NCBI RefSeq assembly: GCF_000956405.1
Contig: NZ_JYIV01000017.1
Location: 44,068 to 108,067, forward strand
Direction: 5' to 3'
Length of the DNA stretch: 64,000 bases
DNA from: Microbacterium oxydans
GTDB lineage: Bacteria; Actinomycetota; Actinomycetes; Actinomycetales; Microbacteriaceae
The position numbers and the translations under genes are program-made. Below are positions 29,341 through 38,427 of this stretch, piece by piece. The first letter of the stretch is position 1. The number at the start of each line of letters is the position of its first letter. Under the pieces are notes generated by a model. It saw only the letters and a program-made list of their open reading frames with translations, had not been told where the DNA came from and did not search any database.

Positions 29341-32300
29341 CAGCTGCTCCTCCCGCCTCGGGAGAGGAATCCTTCAGGGCCGGGCGTGGTCCGCAGGGCT
29401 GCCTGCCGGTCGACCTCGGCCCCGAGGCTGCGGAGCACGTCGAGCACGAGACCGATCACGACGAGGTAGACACCCACGTCGAAGATCGTCGACGTGACGA
29501 ACTCCATGTGCCCGATGAGCGGGATCTCCCACTCCCAGAACGTGCTGGTCAGCGGTGCGAGGCCGAAGAAGAGCGGAACGACGGCGGTGCCGACGGCCAG
29601 GATGAGGCCGGCGCCGAGCAGTCGGCCCGCATCGGTGGGGGCGGCGGCTCCCAGCTCCCAACGCCCACCGGCGATGTAGCGCATCACCAGCGCCATTCCC
29701 GCGACCAGGCCGCCGGCGAATCCACCTCCCGGCAGGTTGTGGCCCGCGAACAGCAGGAAGATCGACACCACGATGATCGTGTGGAACAGGATGCGGACGA
29801 TCACCTCGAGCAGGATCGACCTGTTCTCGGGCTTCATCTTCTGCCCGCCGACGAGCCAGGCCCGCGGGCTGCTCTCGTTCTCGGAGGTCTGGAAGCGGAT
29901 GCCCTCCGTCGTCTCGACGAGGGGGCGGCTGCGGGCGGCCTTGCGCGTGGCTCGCGGCAGGTTCTTGGTGGCGGCGAGCAGGTCGGCGCGGTGGGTGACG
30001 AACACGAGGGAGGCGACGCCGGTGGCAGCGAGCACGAGCACCGAGAGCTCGCCCATGGTGTCCCAGCCACGCAGGTCGACGAGCGCCACGTTGACGACGT
30101 TCTTGCCGTGGCCGATCTCGTACGCGATCTTCGGGAACACCTCCGAGATCGGGTCGGCGATGCGCGACTGGGTGGCGACGACCGCGACGAAGGCCATCGT
30201 CACGCCCACGCCGATGGCCAGCAGCGCACGCGGGATGCGACCGACCGAGGCGTTGTGCTCGCCCATGCGGGCCGGAAGGCGGCGCAGCACGAGGGCGAAC
30301 GTGACCATGGTGACCGTCTCCACCAGGATCTGCGTGAGAGCGAGGTCGGGCGCACCGCTCGTCGCGAACAGCACGACCATGCCGAGGCCCGTGACCGAGA
30401 CCAGCACCACTCCGGTGTAGCGCTTCTGCGCACGCACCGCGAAGATGCCGGCGATGGCCATGATCGGCGCCACGACGATCTGCGCGGGAGTGTGCCAGGC
30501 GGACAGGTTGTAGCGATCGACGTCGCTCGCGATCAGTGCGGTGACCTCGGCTGCGACGAACACCACGAAGATGGTGCCGACGTACACGGGCAGCGATCCT
30601 CGCTGGGTGAGCGTGGTGCTGAGAACGGAGAGCCGGTCGACCCCGCGCATGACGAAGTAGTAGACATCCGCGGCGGTGAAGCGGAGGACACGGGGCTTGC
30701 GGTCCCAGGCGGTCTTGCGGGTGAGCAGGAAAAGTCCGACACCGAGCAGGATCGACAGGATCGAGATGCCCAGCGCGGGCTCGAAGCCATGCCAGAGCGC
30801 GAGGTGGCCAGGGCCTTCGACGGCTTCACCCGCGTGGTCGAGACCGGGCGTCGCAGTGAGGGCGTACCCCTGCAGAGCCGTGTCCAGGGCCGGGGAACCG
30901 ATGCCCGCGGCGAGCGTGACGCCCGCGAGGATGATCGGCGCAGACAGGAAGCCCACGGGCGGGTCGGGCCAGGCGGTGTCGGGCAGCTGCTGACCCTGCT
31001 CGTCGCGCTTCTTCCAGAAGGCTCCCCAGAGGAAGCGCACACCATATGCCGCAGTCAGCATGGAACCGAGGATGATCCCGATCAGCGCGACGAGACCCCA
31101 TGCGGAGCCGCCCTGTGCGTCGTCGAGGAGAGCGGTGAGCGTCGACTCCTTGGCCACGAAGCCGATGGTCGGCGCGATCCCGGCCATGGAGGCCACCGAG
31201 ATGAATGCCGCTGTGGCCATGACCGGCGCCTGCCGCCCGACCCCCGAGAGCTCGTTGATGTCACGGGTCGACAGTTGGCGGTCGATCACTCCGACGATCA
31301 GGAAGAGCGCCGACTTGAACAGCGCGTGGCCGATCACCAGAGCGAGACCGGCGAGAGCGGTCGCCTGCGTGCCGTAGCCGATGACGATCGCGAAGAAACC
31401 CAGCTGGCTCACGGTGCCGAACGCCAGGATGCGCTTGAGGTCGGTCTCTCGCAGGGCCTGGATGCCGCCCAGCAACATCGTGACGATGCCGAGCGTGATG
31501 ACGATCGGCCGCCATGTCGTGCTGAAGGCGAAGATCGGGGCGAAGCGGGCGATCAGGTAGATGCCGGCCTTCACCATCGCGGCCGCGTGCAGGTATGCGC
31601 TGACCGGTGTGGGAGCAGCCATGGCGCCCGGAAGCCAGAAGTGGAAGGGGAACAGCGCCGACTTGCTGATGGCTCCGATCAGCAGCATCACGATCGCCGC
31701 ATCGATGAGCGGGCCGCTGGGCGCGAGCGCGAGGATCTCGCGGATGCTCGAGGTGCCCGTGTCGACCACGAGCAGCACCACGCCGACGAACATCACGAGA
31801 CCGCCGAGCGTGGTCACGAGCAGGGCCTGCAACGCCGCACGACGGCTGGCCGCGCGCCGGCGGTAGTGGCCGATCAGGAGGTAGGAGAGGATGCTCGTGA
31901 CTTCCCAGAACATGACGAGCATCACGAGATCGTCGGTCAGGACGAGTCCGTACATCGCCCCGGCGAAGCCGAGCAGGACACCGGCGAACTGGCCGACGCC
32001 CGCAGAGTCCTCGTAGAAGTACCAGCGGCAGTACAGGAGCACGAGAGCGCCGACGCCCGTGACGATCAGGGTGAGCACCCAGCCGAGCACGTCCATGTTC
32101 ATGGAGAGGTTGAGACCCAGCTGCGGGATCCACTCGACCGACTCGAACGGCACCGGACCGTCGAGCACCTGTGGCGTCATGACGAGCGCGTGCACGAAGG
32201 CGGCGGCCGGGACGAGGGCCGCGATGGCGAAGGCCTGAGCTCCGAGCCAGCGCACCAGAACGGGCATCAGCAGCGACCCGAGGAGGAACACAGCGAGGAG

Positions 32301-32348
32301 CATCAGCATATACGCGGCTCCCTCAGGGCTCGTCGGCCAGATCGGCAC
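29340..32348 (-). CDS. mrpA: Na+/H+ antiporter subunit MrpA fused to MrpB
   Basis: 1002 residues from GTG 32348. Residues 1-~770 form the NuoL-like MrpA with about 20 helices and the conserved GAISKSALFPFHFWLPGAMA motif near 235. After a charged linker (KAARSRPLVETTEGIRFQTS) the last ~150 residues match MrpB (VRILFHTIIVVSIFLLFAGH then NLPGGGFAGGLVAG), so A and B are one polypeptide, as in many actinobacteria. Largest ion-translocating subunit; starts the operon mrpA(B)CDEFG, which sustains Na+ and pH homeostasis. The divergent promoter region carries the palindrome at 32405. Confidence 0.96.
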   Translation of the reverse strand: MPIWPTSPEGAAYMLMLLAVFLLGSLLMPVLVRWLGAQAFAIAALVPAAAFVHALVMTPQVLDGPVPFESVEWIPQLGLNLSMNMDVLGWVLTLIVTGVGALVLLYCRWYFYEDSAGVGQFAGVLLGFAGAMYGLVLTDDLVMLVMFWEVTSILSYLLIGHYRRRAASRRAALQALLVTTLGGLVMFVGVVLLVVDTGTSSIREILALAPSGPLIDAAIVMLLIGAISKSALFPFHFWLPGAMAAPTPVSAYLHAAAMVKAGIYLIARFAPIFAFSTTWRPIVITLGIVTMLLGGIQALRETDLKRILAFGTVSQLGFFAIVIGYGTQATALAGLALVIGHALFKSALFLIVGVIDRQLSTRDINELSGVGRQAPVMATAAFISVASMAGIAPTIGFVAKESTLTALLDDAQGGSAWGLVALIGIILGSMLTAAYGVRFLWGAFWKKRDEQGQQLPDTAWPDPPVGFLSAPIILAGVTLAAGIGSPALDTALQGYALTATPGLDHAGEAVEGPGHLALWHGFEPALGISILSILLGVGLFLLTRKTAWDRKPRVLRFTAADVYYFVMRGVDRLSVLSTTLTQRGSLPVYVGTIFVVFVAAEVTALIASDVDRYNLSAWHTPAQIVVAPIMAIAGIFAVRAQKRYTGVVLVSVTGLGMVVLFATSGAPDLALTQILVETVTMVTFALVLRRLPARMGEHNASVGRIPRALLAIGVGVTMAFVAVVATQSRIADPISEVFPKIAYEIGHGKNVVNVALVDLRGWDTMGELSVLVLAATGVASLVFVTHRADLLAATKNLPRATRKAARSRPLVETTEGIRFQTSENESSPRAWLVGGQKMKPENRSILLEVIVRILFHTIIVVSIFLLFAGHNLPGGGFAGGLVAGMALVMRYIAGGRWELGAAAPTDAGRLLGAGLILAVGTAVVPLFFGLAPLTSTFWEWEIPLIGHMEFVTSTIFDVGVYLVVIGLVLDVLRSLGAEVDRQAALRTTPGPEGFLSRGGRSS

Positions 32349-32404
32349 AGGCGGGCGGGTGTTCGACCAGTTTACCGGCGCGAGAGGTTCCTGAGGTCCA
32401 CTCC

Positions 32405-32418
32405 TGCACGATCGTGCA
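32405..32418. promoter_or_regulatory. Perfect 14-bp palindrome between mrpA and the divergent membrane protein
   Basis: TGCACGATCGTGCA lies 12 bases before ATG 32430 and 57 bases before the mrpA start. It could be an operator for either gene. Its TGCAC half-site resembles the TetR site at 18932. Confidence 0.45.
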
Positions 32419-32429
32419 AGAGTGTCCCC

Positions 32430-33929
32430 ATGCGGCGGGTCTGGGTGCGAGAGGTCGCGGGCTGGTCGGGGGCGCTGGCGGTGGCCGTGATCACGGTGGG
32501 CCAGGTCGCATCCTCTGCCCGTTCCGACCTGCTGTTCCGCGACGGAGATTCCCTGATCGTGGGGCTGTTCTCCCGGTCGCTCCTCTCCGGGATGCCTCTG
32601 GACTGGGCGATGTCCAGCGTGCTGTTCGTCCCCGAGATCTCGGTGTTCTCCGGGCTGGATGCCGCGCTTCCGCTCGATCTGAACGGATTGTTGGCGGTGA
32701 ATGCCGTGATCAACATGCTGGCCCTCTACGGCGCATTTCGCGTCGCCGCGGGGCGTCGGCGCGACGGAGCAGCTCCCGTCGCCTGGGCACTCCTGGGCCT
32801 CGGCGTCTTTGGCATCCTCGCCATGACCGATCTGTCGGCGTCCCGGGACGCGCTGGATCTCGCGTCACTGCTGCTCACGGCCACCTACTACTCCGCCACG
32901 GTGGTCGCCGTCGTGCTGTCCGTCGGCCTGGTCCGTCGAGTGGTCGACCGACGAACGGGCGGAGTCGGTTCCCTGATCGCGCTCGGGGGAACAGCCGCCG
33001 TCTCGACGCTCTCGAACCCCCTGTTCGCCGCCTGGGCGACGTTCCCGCTTTCCCTGATCCTCCTCGTGATGCTCCTCCGCTCGGCACCACGGGTCCGCTC
33101 CGCGACGATCCTCGTCGTCCTGGCGATCGGCACCGTGCTGGGGTTCCTCGGACGCATTCCCTTTCGGGCATGGATCGCCAACACCGGCGCCGGCTACATC
33201 CAGCCCGCGCTCTGGACGGAGTCCCTCGGCTACTACGGCGGCCTTCTCGTCGACCGTCTGGCGACACCCGCCGGGGTCATCGGCACCGTCATCGTGATCG
33301 CCCTCGTCGCGTGGGCGATCGTCCGCATGCTGCGCGAGGACGACATCGGCTCGTGGTTCGTCGCCGCGGTCTCGTGGGCGATGCCCGCTCTCGTCCTGGT
33401 CGGAGCGATCGCGCTCGGCACACACGCCGCCCGCTACCTGCAGCCACTCGCGTTCGGACCGGTGCTCGCGATGGTCGCGGCTCCTCGTGCCTGGCGGGGC
33501 CCGGTCAGGCTGCGGCGCATCCTCACGGCTGCGACTGCCGTGCTCCTGCTGATCGGCGGAGCGCTGAGCGTGCCTCGCCTCGTCGCGGCGATCGCGACAC
33601 CCGATCCCGATCTCGCCTGCGTGACCGACTGGGTGGATGCCTCGGAGCGGATCGGTGCCGGACAGTTCTGGACCGTGCGTCTACCGAAAGTGCACCTCGA
33701 CGACCCCCGCCGGCTCGTGCAGGTCGATCATGAGCTCAACGCCTACGCATGGTTGGTGAACCGCGAGGACTTCGACGTCGACGGAGTCTCGTTTCTCGTC
33801 GAGGACTCCCAGACCGTCTCCTGGCAGCTCTCGACACCGGCGAAACCCGACGAGGTGGTCGAGTGCGGGCGCTACCGCATCCTCGACTTCGGCGACCGGG
33901 TTCTGCCCCTCGGGCCACAGCACAGTTGA
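32430..33929 (+). CDS. Polytopic membrane protein, glycosyltransferase-C-like
   Basis: 499 residues from ATG 32430. Around ten hydrophobic helices between 12 and 400, then a C-terminal extracytoplasmic domain of about 100 residues (CVTDWVDASERIGAGQFWTV, then AYAWLVNREDFDVDG). The first loop carries FRDGDSLIVGLFSRSLLSG; an acidic residue in the first loop is typical of GT-C lipid-linked sugar transferases, but the family is not certain. Divergent from the mrp operon across 81 bases. Confidence 0.65.
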   Translation: MRRVWVREVAGWSGALAVAVITVGQVASSARSDLLFRDGDSLIVGLFSRSLLSGMPLDWAMSSVLFVPEISVFSGLDAALPLDLNGLLAVNAVINMLALYGAFRVAAGRRRDGAAPVAWALLGLGVFGILAMTDLSASRDALDLASLLLTATYYSATVVAVVLSVGLVRRVVDRRTGGVGSLIALGGTAAVSTLSNPLFAAWATFPLSLILLVMLLRSAPRVRSATILVVLAIGTVLGFLGRIPFRAWIANTGAGYIQPALWTESLGYYGGLLVDRLATPAGVIGTVIVIALVAWAIVRMLREDDIGSWFVAAVSWAMPALVLVGAIALGTHAARYLQPLAFGPVLAMVAAPRAWRGPVRLRRILTAATAVLLLIGGALSVPRLVAAIATPDPDLACVTDWVDASERIGAGQFWTVRLPKVHLDDPRRLVQVDHELNAYAWLVNREDFDVDGVSFLVEDSQTVSWQLSTPAKPDEVVECGRYRILDFGDRVLPLGPQHS

Positions 33930-33944
33930 GGCGCGGGGCTGCTG

Positions 33945-35006
33945 TCAGCGCGGAACCGGGCCTGTCGTCGTGCCGGCTCGGAACACGCAGGTGAGGTGCT
34001 GCGTCACCCCGGGCTCTCCACGCAGCATGCGAGCGACCTGCTCCCCCGCGGCGCGGCCCTTCTCGACCGCAGGCTGCACGCTTGTGGTGAGGGTGAGATC
34101 GCCGAGTCCGTCGACCTCGATGCCGTCGAAGCCCGCGACGGAGAGATCCTCGGGCACGCGGAGACCCAGCTCCTCGGCTGCCCGGATGACGCCGACTGCG
34201 AGCAGATCGCTCTGTGCCAGCACGGCCGTGGGTCGAGTGGCCGGGTCGGTCAGCAGCATGCGTCCGACCAGCACACCCTCGTCGATGAAGCTGCCGGACG
34301 CCGAGATCGCCGGCGCGTCCGGGAACACCTGGCGCATCCCCTCGAGACGGTGCACCGAGACGTCGACGGTCGCGGTCGCCACGCGCTCGGGCGTCACCAG
34401 CGCACGCTCTCGCTCGCTGTCGAGGGAGAGGGTGACCAGCGCCACGTCGCGATGTCCGAGGTCGTAGACGTGCTGGGCGACGTCGGCGGATGCCGCGACG
34501 TTGTCGAGGGTGATGCGCGGGATGTCCTCTCCGGCGTCGCCCTCGATCACGACCACGGGCAGTCCGCGGCCGAGGACCACCTCGAGCGAGGCCTTCGTGC
34601 GCCCGGAGCAGCCGATCAGCACGAAAGCGTCGACGGGGGCGTTGGTGATGGCGGCACCTTCCTCGCCCGGCTCGTCGCGCATCAGGAGGATGCCGGCACT
34701 CAGGTCGGCGAGTCCGTCTGTGAGGCCGTCCATCATGGCGGTCGTCACCGGGTCGAGGAATGCGGCACGCAGATGACCTTCGAGCACCACGGCGACGATG
34801 CCGCTGCGTCCGCGGCGCAGCGAGGCCGCACGAGGGTCCGGTCCCGCATAGCCGAGGTCGGCTGCGGCGGCGAGGACGCGCTCCCTCGTGGCGGCGGCCA
34901 CGTTCGCCTTGCCGCTGAAGACGACGGATGCGGTGGAGGTCGCCACGCCCGCCTCACGTGCGACGTCGGCGATCGTGGGCCGACGCGGCGTCTCCTGGCT
35001 GCTCAT
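33945..35006 (-). CDS. LacI-family repressor controlling the adjacent MFS gene
   Basis: 353 residues. HTH and hinge: PTIADVAREAGVATSTASVV then FSGKANVAAATRERVLAAAA (residues 9-48), followed by a periplasmic-binding-protein-like sugar or nucleoside sensor domain ending GVTQHLTCVFRAGT. The minus-strand TATCCT (35013-35018) stands six bases before ATG 35006: a leaderless start. The palindrome TCGAATCGATTCGA lies between it and the divergent transporter, so it very likely represses that transporter and itself. Confidence 0.92.
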   Translation of the reverse strand: MSSQETPRRPTIADVAREAGVATSTASVVFSGKANVAAATRERVLAAAADLGYAGPDPRAASLRRGRSGIVAVVLEGHLRAAFLDPVTTAMMDGLTDGLADLSAGILLMRDEPGEEGAAITNAPVDAFVLIGCSGRTKASLEVVLGRGLPVVVIEGDAGEDIPRITLDNVAASADVAQHVYDLGHRDVALVTLSLDSERERALVTPERVATATVDVSVHRLEGMRQVFPDAPAISASGSFIDEGVLVGRMLLTDPATRPTAVLAQSDLLAVGVIRAAEELGLRVPEDLSVAGFDGIEVDGLGDLTLTTSVQPAVEKGRAAGEQVARMLRGEPGVTQHLTCVFRAGTTTGPVPR

Positions 35007-35012
35007 ACTTCG

Positions 35013-35059
35013 AGGATAGCTCCCCGCGCTTCCCCAGGGTCGAATCGATTCGATAAGCT
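35013..35059. promoter_or_regulatory. Divergent leaderless promoters with LacI operator
   Basis: TCGAATCGATTCGA at 35040-35053 is a perfect 14-base palindrome with a central CG, the classic LacI-family symmetry. It touches the plus-strand -10 TAAGCT (35054-35059, seven bases before ATG 35067). The minus-strand -10 TATCCT (35013-35018) serves the repressor gene. One bound dimer could block the transporter promoter fully. Confidence 0.65.
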
Positions 35060-35066
35060 GTCCGGC

Positions 35067-36305
35067 ATGGAAACAGCCCTCTCTCGTTCGCAGTTCGTGC
35101 GCTGGCGCGCGGCGATCTTCGCCATCTTCCTCGCGAGCGGACTCTCGATCGCGACGTGGGCGTCGCGCGTGCCCGGGATCAAGGAGGCGCTGGGACTCGA
35201 CAACGCGCAGGTCGGGCTGATCCTCCTCGGCATGGGCATCTCGTCGATCGTCGGCATCTCGACGGGCCCCGCGGTGATGGCGCGCTTCGGAGCCCGGCGC
35301 GGGATGCTCCTCACGATGCTGACCTTCGCGCTCGGCATCGTGCTGGTCGGCCTGGGCGCCAACGTGTTCGGTTCCGTCCCGGTCGTCATCGTGGGCATGG
35401 TGCTGTTCGGCTTCGGCAACGGATCTGTCGACGTGATGATGAACGTCGAGGCGACGGCGATCGAACAGCAGATGGGCCGTACGATCCTTCCGGTCTTCCA
35501 CGCCTTCTTCAGCTTCGGCACCGTCATCGGAGCGGGAATCGGTGCCCTCGCCGCTCAGCTCGCGGTCAACGTCGCCACCCACGCCGCGATCATGGGCGCA
35601 TTGATCGCCGTGATCGCGATCGTCTGCTTCTTCCAGGTGCCGGTGCGTGAGGCGGCCCTCGATCCCGCAGCGCATGAGAAGCCTGCCTTCCGCGTGCGCA
35701 TGCACACCGCCCTCGAAGCGTGGCGCGAGCCTCGCACCTACCTGATCGGCGTGGTCATGCTCGGCATGTCGTTCGCCGAGGGCGGCGCGAACGACTGGAT
35801 CGCGCTCGGCACCGAGCAGGGTCACGGCTTCTCCGAGGGCACCGGAGCCGTGTCGCTCGCCGCGTTCTCGGTCGGCATGACCGTCGTGCGCCTCTTCGGC
35901 GGTCCCCTCGTGGATCGCTTCGGCCGCGTCCTGGTCCTGCGCATCCTCGCTGTCACCGCGGCGTCGGGCATCCTGCTGTTCATCCTCGCCCCCACCTTCC
36001 CGCTCGTGCTGGTCGGAGCCGCGCTGTGGGGAATCGGGGCATCGCTCGGCTTCCCGCTGGGCATGTCGGCGGCGGCAGACGACCCCGCCAAGGCAGCGGC
36101 CAGGGTGAGCGCGGCCGCCACGATCGGCTACATCGCCTTCCTCGGCGGCCCGCCGGTGCTCGGAATCATCAGCGAGCACATCGGTCTGCTCAACACGCTG
36201 TTCATCCTGGTCGCGCTGGTCGTGATGTCCGGACTGTTCTCGGGTGCTGCACGTCCGCTCCGGGACGACGAGAAGAGCTCGGTCACCGCGAACGCCCAGG
36301 GCTGA
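35067..36305 (+). CDS. MFS transporter
   Basis: 412 residues, twelve predicted helices with the cytosolic hinge around 195-220 and the loop motif GPLVDRFGRVLVLR (motif A second half) near 275. NVEATAIEQQMGRTILPVFH followed by AFFSFGTVIGAG resembles FucP/YbjJ-like and related sugar transporters. Imports or exports a small molecule under control of the divergent LacI protein, whose ligand is likely the transported sugar. The proton-coupled type is assumed from family membership. Confidence 0.88.
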   Translation: METALSRSQFVRWRAAIFAIFLASGLSIATWASRVPGIKEALGLDNAQVGLILLGMGISSIVGISTGPAVMARFGARRGMLLTMLTFALGIVLVGLGANVFGSVPVVIVGMVLFGFGNGSVDVMMNVEATAIEQQMGRTILPVFHAFFSFGTVIGAGIGALAAQLAVNVATHAAIMGALIAVIAIVCFFQVPVREAALDPAAHEKPAFRVRMHTALEAWREPRTYLIGVVMLGMSFAEGGANDWIALGTEQGHGFSEGTGAVSLAAFSVGMTVVRLFGGPLVDRFGRVLVLRILAVTAASGILLFILAPTFPLVLVGAALWGIGASLGFPLGMSAAADDPAKAAARVSAAATIGYIAFLGGPPVLGIISEHIGLLNTLFILVALVVMSGLFSGAARPLRDDEKSSVTANAQG

Positions 36306-36322
36306 GCGTCGGAGCGCTCAGC
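36301..36322. terminator. Bidirectional terminator built into two stop regions
   Basis: GCTGAGCG (36301-36308) and CGCTCAGC (36315-36322) pair perfectly around a 6-base loop. The left arm includes the TGA of the MFS gene and the right arm includes the stop of the convergent hypothetical gene. Confidence 0.65.
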
Positions 36323-36962
36323 GTGTGATCGACTCGCTCTCTCCGTCTTCGACGTCGAAGGAGGCAGCGTCGAGGTCGGGGGTGATCTGCCGCGCGCTGA
36401 GCCGGTAGATCCGCCGCGGAACCACAGCGATGGATGCGTGCCTGTGGAGGTCGAGTCGTGCGCGTTCGGCGAGTTCCCCGTCTGCGTGGACGTTGTAACC
36501 GGGGCCCTCGGCGGTGTTCACGTGGAAGGAGACATGCGGAACGTGATGCGGCAGCGTCTGCGTGTACACCGGGGACGTGTTGACGACGCCCGTGATCTCC
36601 GTCATGCCATCGGGGGTGAGAGCCTCGAGGTAGGCGATGCTCGATGCGACGGCGGCATCGACGACGGCCGTGGTATCGGCGTCGAGGGGCTGCCCGTAGA
36701 TGTGGGTGATCCGTGAATAGGAACCGTCCTTCAGCGCCCAGTTCACGAACAGCTGGCCGAGGTGTGCTCTGTCGGTATCGCGACCCCCTTCCTTGATCTC
36801 GATCCCCACGATGCGGAGTGTGCGGCCGTCAGGCGCCTGCGTCTCGTAGGGTGCGTCGAGGTCGAACCGGGACCCATAGACGCGGGATCTCGTCCGGGGC
36901 TCTCGGTCGAGCTCTCGGATGGCGATGGGGGTGACAGCGACCGGTGCGGTGAGGGTGGCCAT
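36318..36962 (-). CDS. Conserved hypothetical cytosolic protein
   Basis: 214 residues without helices or a signal peptide. N-terminal half is strand-rich (RTRSRVYGSRFDLDAPYETQ, RTLRIVGIEIKEGGRDTDRA); a His-rich central part reads QTLPHHVPHVSFHVNTAEGP. I recognise no family. AGGAAAGAAG lies upstream of ATG 36962 as a possible ribosome site. Single gene, convergent with the MFS transporter and divergent from nucS. Confidence 0.6.
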   Translation of the reverse strand: MATLTAPVAVTPIAIRELDREPRTRSRVYGSRFDLDAPYETQAPDGRTLRIVGIEIKEGGRDTDRAHLGQLFVNWALKDGSYSRITHIYGQPLDADTTAVVDAAVASSIAYLEALTPDGMTEITGVVNTSPVYTQTLPHHVPHVSFHVNTAEGPGYNVHADGELAERARLDLHRHASIAVVPRRIYRLSARQITPDLDAASFDVEDGESESITR

Positions 36963-37101
36963 GAGCTTCTTCTTTCCTGCGATGTGTGGTCCCAGCGGGG
37001 GTACAAGGAATGAGTACTCTCAGGAGGGGTTCGTGGACCGAGCCGTGTTGGATTGGTCCCCATGCGAACGCGCAGCACTCCCGACGAAGTAGGCTCGACG
37101 G

Positions 37102-37797
37102 GTGCGTCTCGTCATCGCCCGCTGCTCGGTCGACTACACCGGTCGGCTCAATGCCCATCTTCCGCTCGCCACGCGTCTGCTCGTGCACAAGGGCGACGGG
37201 AGTCTGCTCGTGCACTCCGACGGCGGCAGCTACAAGCCGCTGAACTGGATGAGTCCCCCGTGTTCTCTCTCGAACGAGACTCCGGGTGAGGAAGAGGCGA
37301 GCGCCGGCGTCGTCGAGGTCTGGCGGGTGACCCACAAGAAGACCGGTGACGCGTTGCGCGTGCAGATCTACGAGATCATCCATGACACCTCGCACGAGTT
37401 GGGCATCGATCCCGGACTGCAGAAGGACGGCGTCGAGGCAGACCTTCAGCGGCTTCTCGCGGAGCAGGTCGAGCGCATCTCCGAGGGTGCGACGCTCGTG
37501 CGCCGCGAGTACCCGACGGCGATCGGGCCGGTCGACCTGCTGGTGCGCGATGCCGACGGCGCGGCGATCGCCGTCGAGATCAAGCGCCGCGGCGACATCG
37601 ACGGCGTGGAGCAGCTGACCCGCTACCTCGAGCTGCTCGGCCGCGATCCACATCTCTCCCCCGTCCAGGGTGTCTTCGCCGCCCAGGAGATCAAGCCGCA
37701 GGCGCGTGTACTCGCCGAGGATCGGGGCATCCGCTGTCTGGTGCTCGACTACGACGACATGAAGGGAATCGAGTCGGGCATCCCCCGCCTGTTCTGA
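37102..37797 (+). CDS. nucS: Mismatch-specific endonuclease NucS
   Basis: 231 residues. N-terminal dimerisation and DNA-binding domain ([20 protein letters not shown]) and a C-terminal RecB-like nuclease with the residues [20 protein letters not shown] then [19 protein letters not shown], which contains the Asp, Glu-x-Lys and Gln of the catalytic site. It cuts both strands at G-T, G-G and T-T mismatches and replaces MutSL repair in actinobacteria; it works with the beta clamp. A TAGGCT box six bases before GTG 37102 indicates a leaderless mRNA. Confidence 0.96.
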   Translation: MRLVIARCSVDYTGRLNAHLPLATRLLVHKGDGSLLVHSDGGSYKPLNWMSPPCSLSNETPGEEEASAGVVEVWRVTHKKTGDALRVQIYEIIHDTSHELGIDPGLQKDGVEADLQRLLAEQVERISEGATLVRREYPTAIGPVDLLVRDADGAAIAVEIKRRGDIDGVEQLTRYLELLGRDPHLSPVQGVFAAQEIKPQARVLAEDRGIRCLVLDYDDMKGIESGIPRLF

Positions 37798-37807
37798 GCA
37801 GACGGTC

Positions 37808-38284
37808 TCAACGGACGGGGATGAGCCGCGGCGTCGGCCCCTCCAGACGCGCGATCGCGATCTTCACCTCGAAGATCTCCTGCTCGACTCGATCGAATCG
37901 CGTATCCACGCGGTCGAATCGCGATTCGAGACTCGCGAACCGTGCGCTGAACTTCGCATCCTGCGCATCGAGCTTCGCATCCTGCGCGTCCTGTTTCGCG
38001 TCCTGCGCGTCGAACTTCGCGTCCTGCGCATCGAACCGCGCATCGAGCTTCGCGTCCTGCGCATCGAACCGTGCGTCGAGTCGTGCGTCCTGCGCCGCGA
38101 AACGCGCATCGAACCGCGCATCGAACTTCGCCTCCTGCGCATCGAACCGCGCATCGAGCCGCGCGTCCTGCACCGCGAAACGCGCATCCATCCGGTTGAT
38201 CGTCCAGCCGAATCCGCCGATGATCGCCACCAGCAGCGTCGCGGCCGTGGCCAACATCGTGATGATCTCCACCGACACGTACAT
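37808..38284 (-). CDS. Membrane-anchored coiled-coil protein with DARFDAQ heptad repeats
   Basis: 158 residues. A single N-terminal helix (8-30, TMLATAATLLVAIIGGFGWT) is followed by about fifteen seven-residue units close to D-A-R/K-F/L-D-A-Q (residues 32-118), then RFDRVDTRFDRVEQEIFEVK. The predicted structure is a long alpha-helical rod projecting from the membrane. DNA encoding it is a 21-base tandem repeat, so repeat number can change by slippage without breaking the frame. Function unknown. Confidence 0.75.
   Translation of the reverse strand: MYVSVEIITMLATAATLLVAIIGGFGWTINRMDARFAVQDARLDARFDAQEAKFDARFDARFAAQDARLDARFDAQDAKLDARFDAQDAKFDAQDAKQDAQDAKLDAQDAKFSARFASLESRFDRVDTRFDRVEQEIFEVKIAIARLEGPTPRLIPVR
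37926..38189. repeat. 21-bp degenerate tandem repeat inside the coiled-coil gene
   Basis: Units of the kind TTCGCGTCCTGCGCGTCGAA (plus strand view) recur with few changes through this stretch, some nearly identical for several units in a row. They encode the heptads of the coiled-coil protein. Confidence 0.8.
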
Positions 38285-38427
38285 ACCCCCATTCTGACTC
38301 GCACATCCGCCGTTGTCACGACCTTATATGGGGACAGAGAGTGCTCACATGAGACGTGGATAGGCCCGGTTCGTGCACACCTGTGCAGGAAAGGCGACCG
38401 TCCTCTTCCGGGCCATAGGGTGGAGGG

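Noticed and set aside
29508..33929. Very long plus-strand frame across the mrp operon
   Set aside because: Its part before 32430 is the complement of mrpA and has the shadow composition (E/D/R/H-rich, no motifs); only 32430-33929 is a gene.
37926..38189. CRISPR array
   Set aside because: Regular spacing is due to a 21-base coding repeat; no unique spacers.
38374..38387. TGCACA-CC-TGTGCA palindrome upstream of the HAD phosphatase
   Set aside because: Half-sites match the TetR site at 18932 but spacing differs and it is 41 bases from the -10 box; regulation by that TetR protein is not supported.
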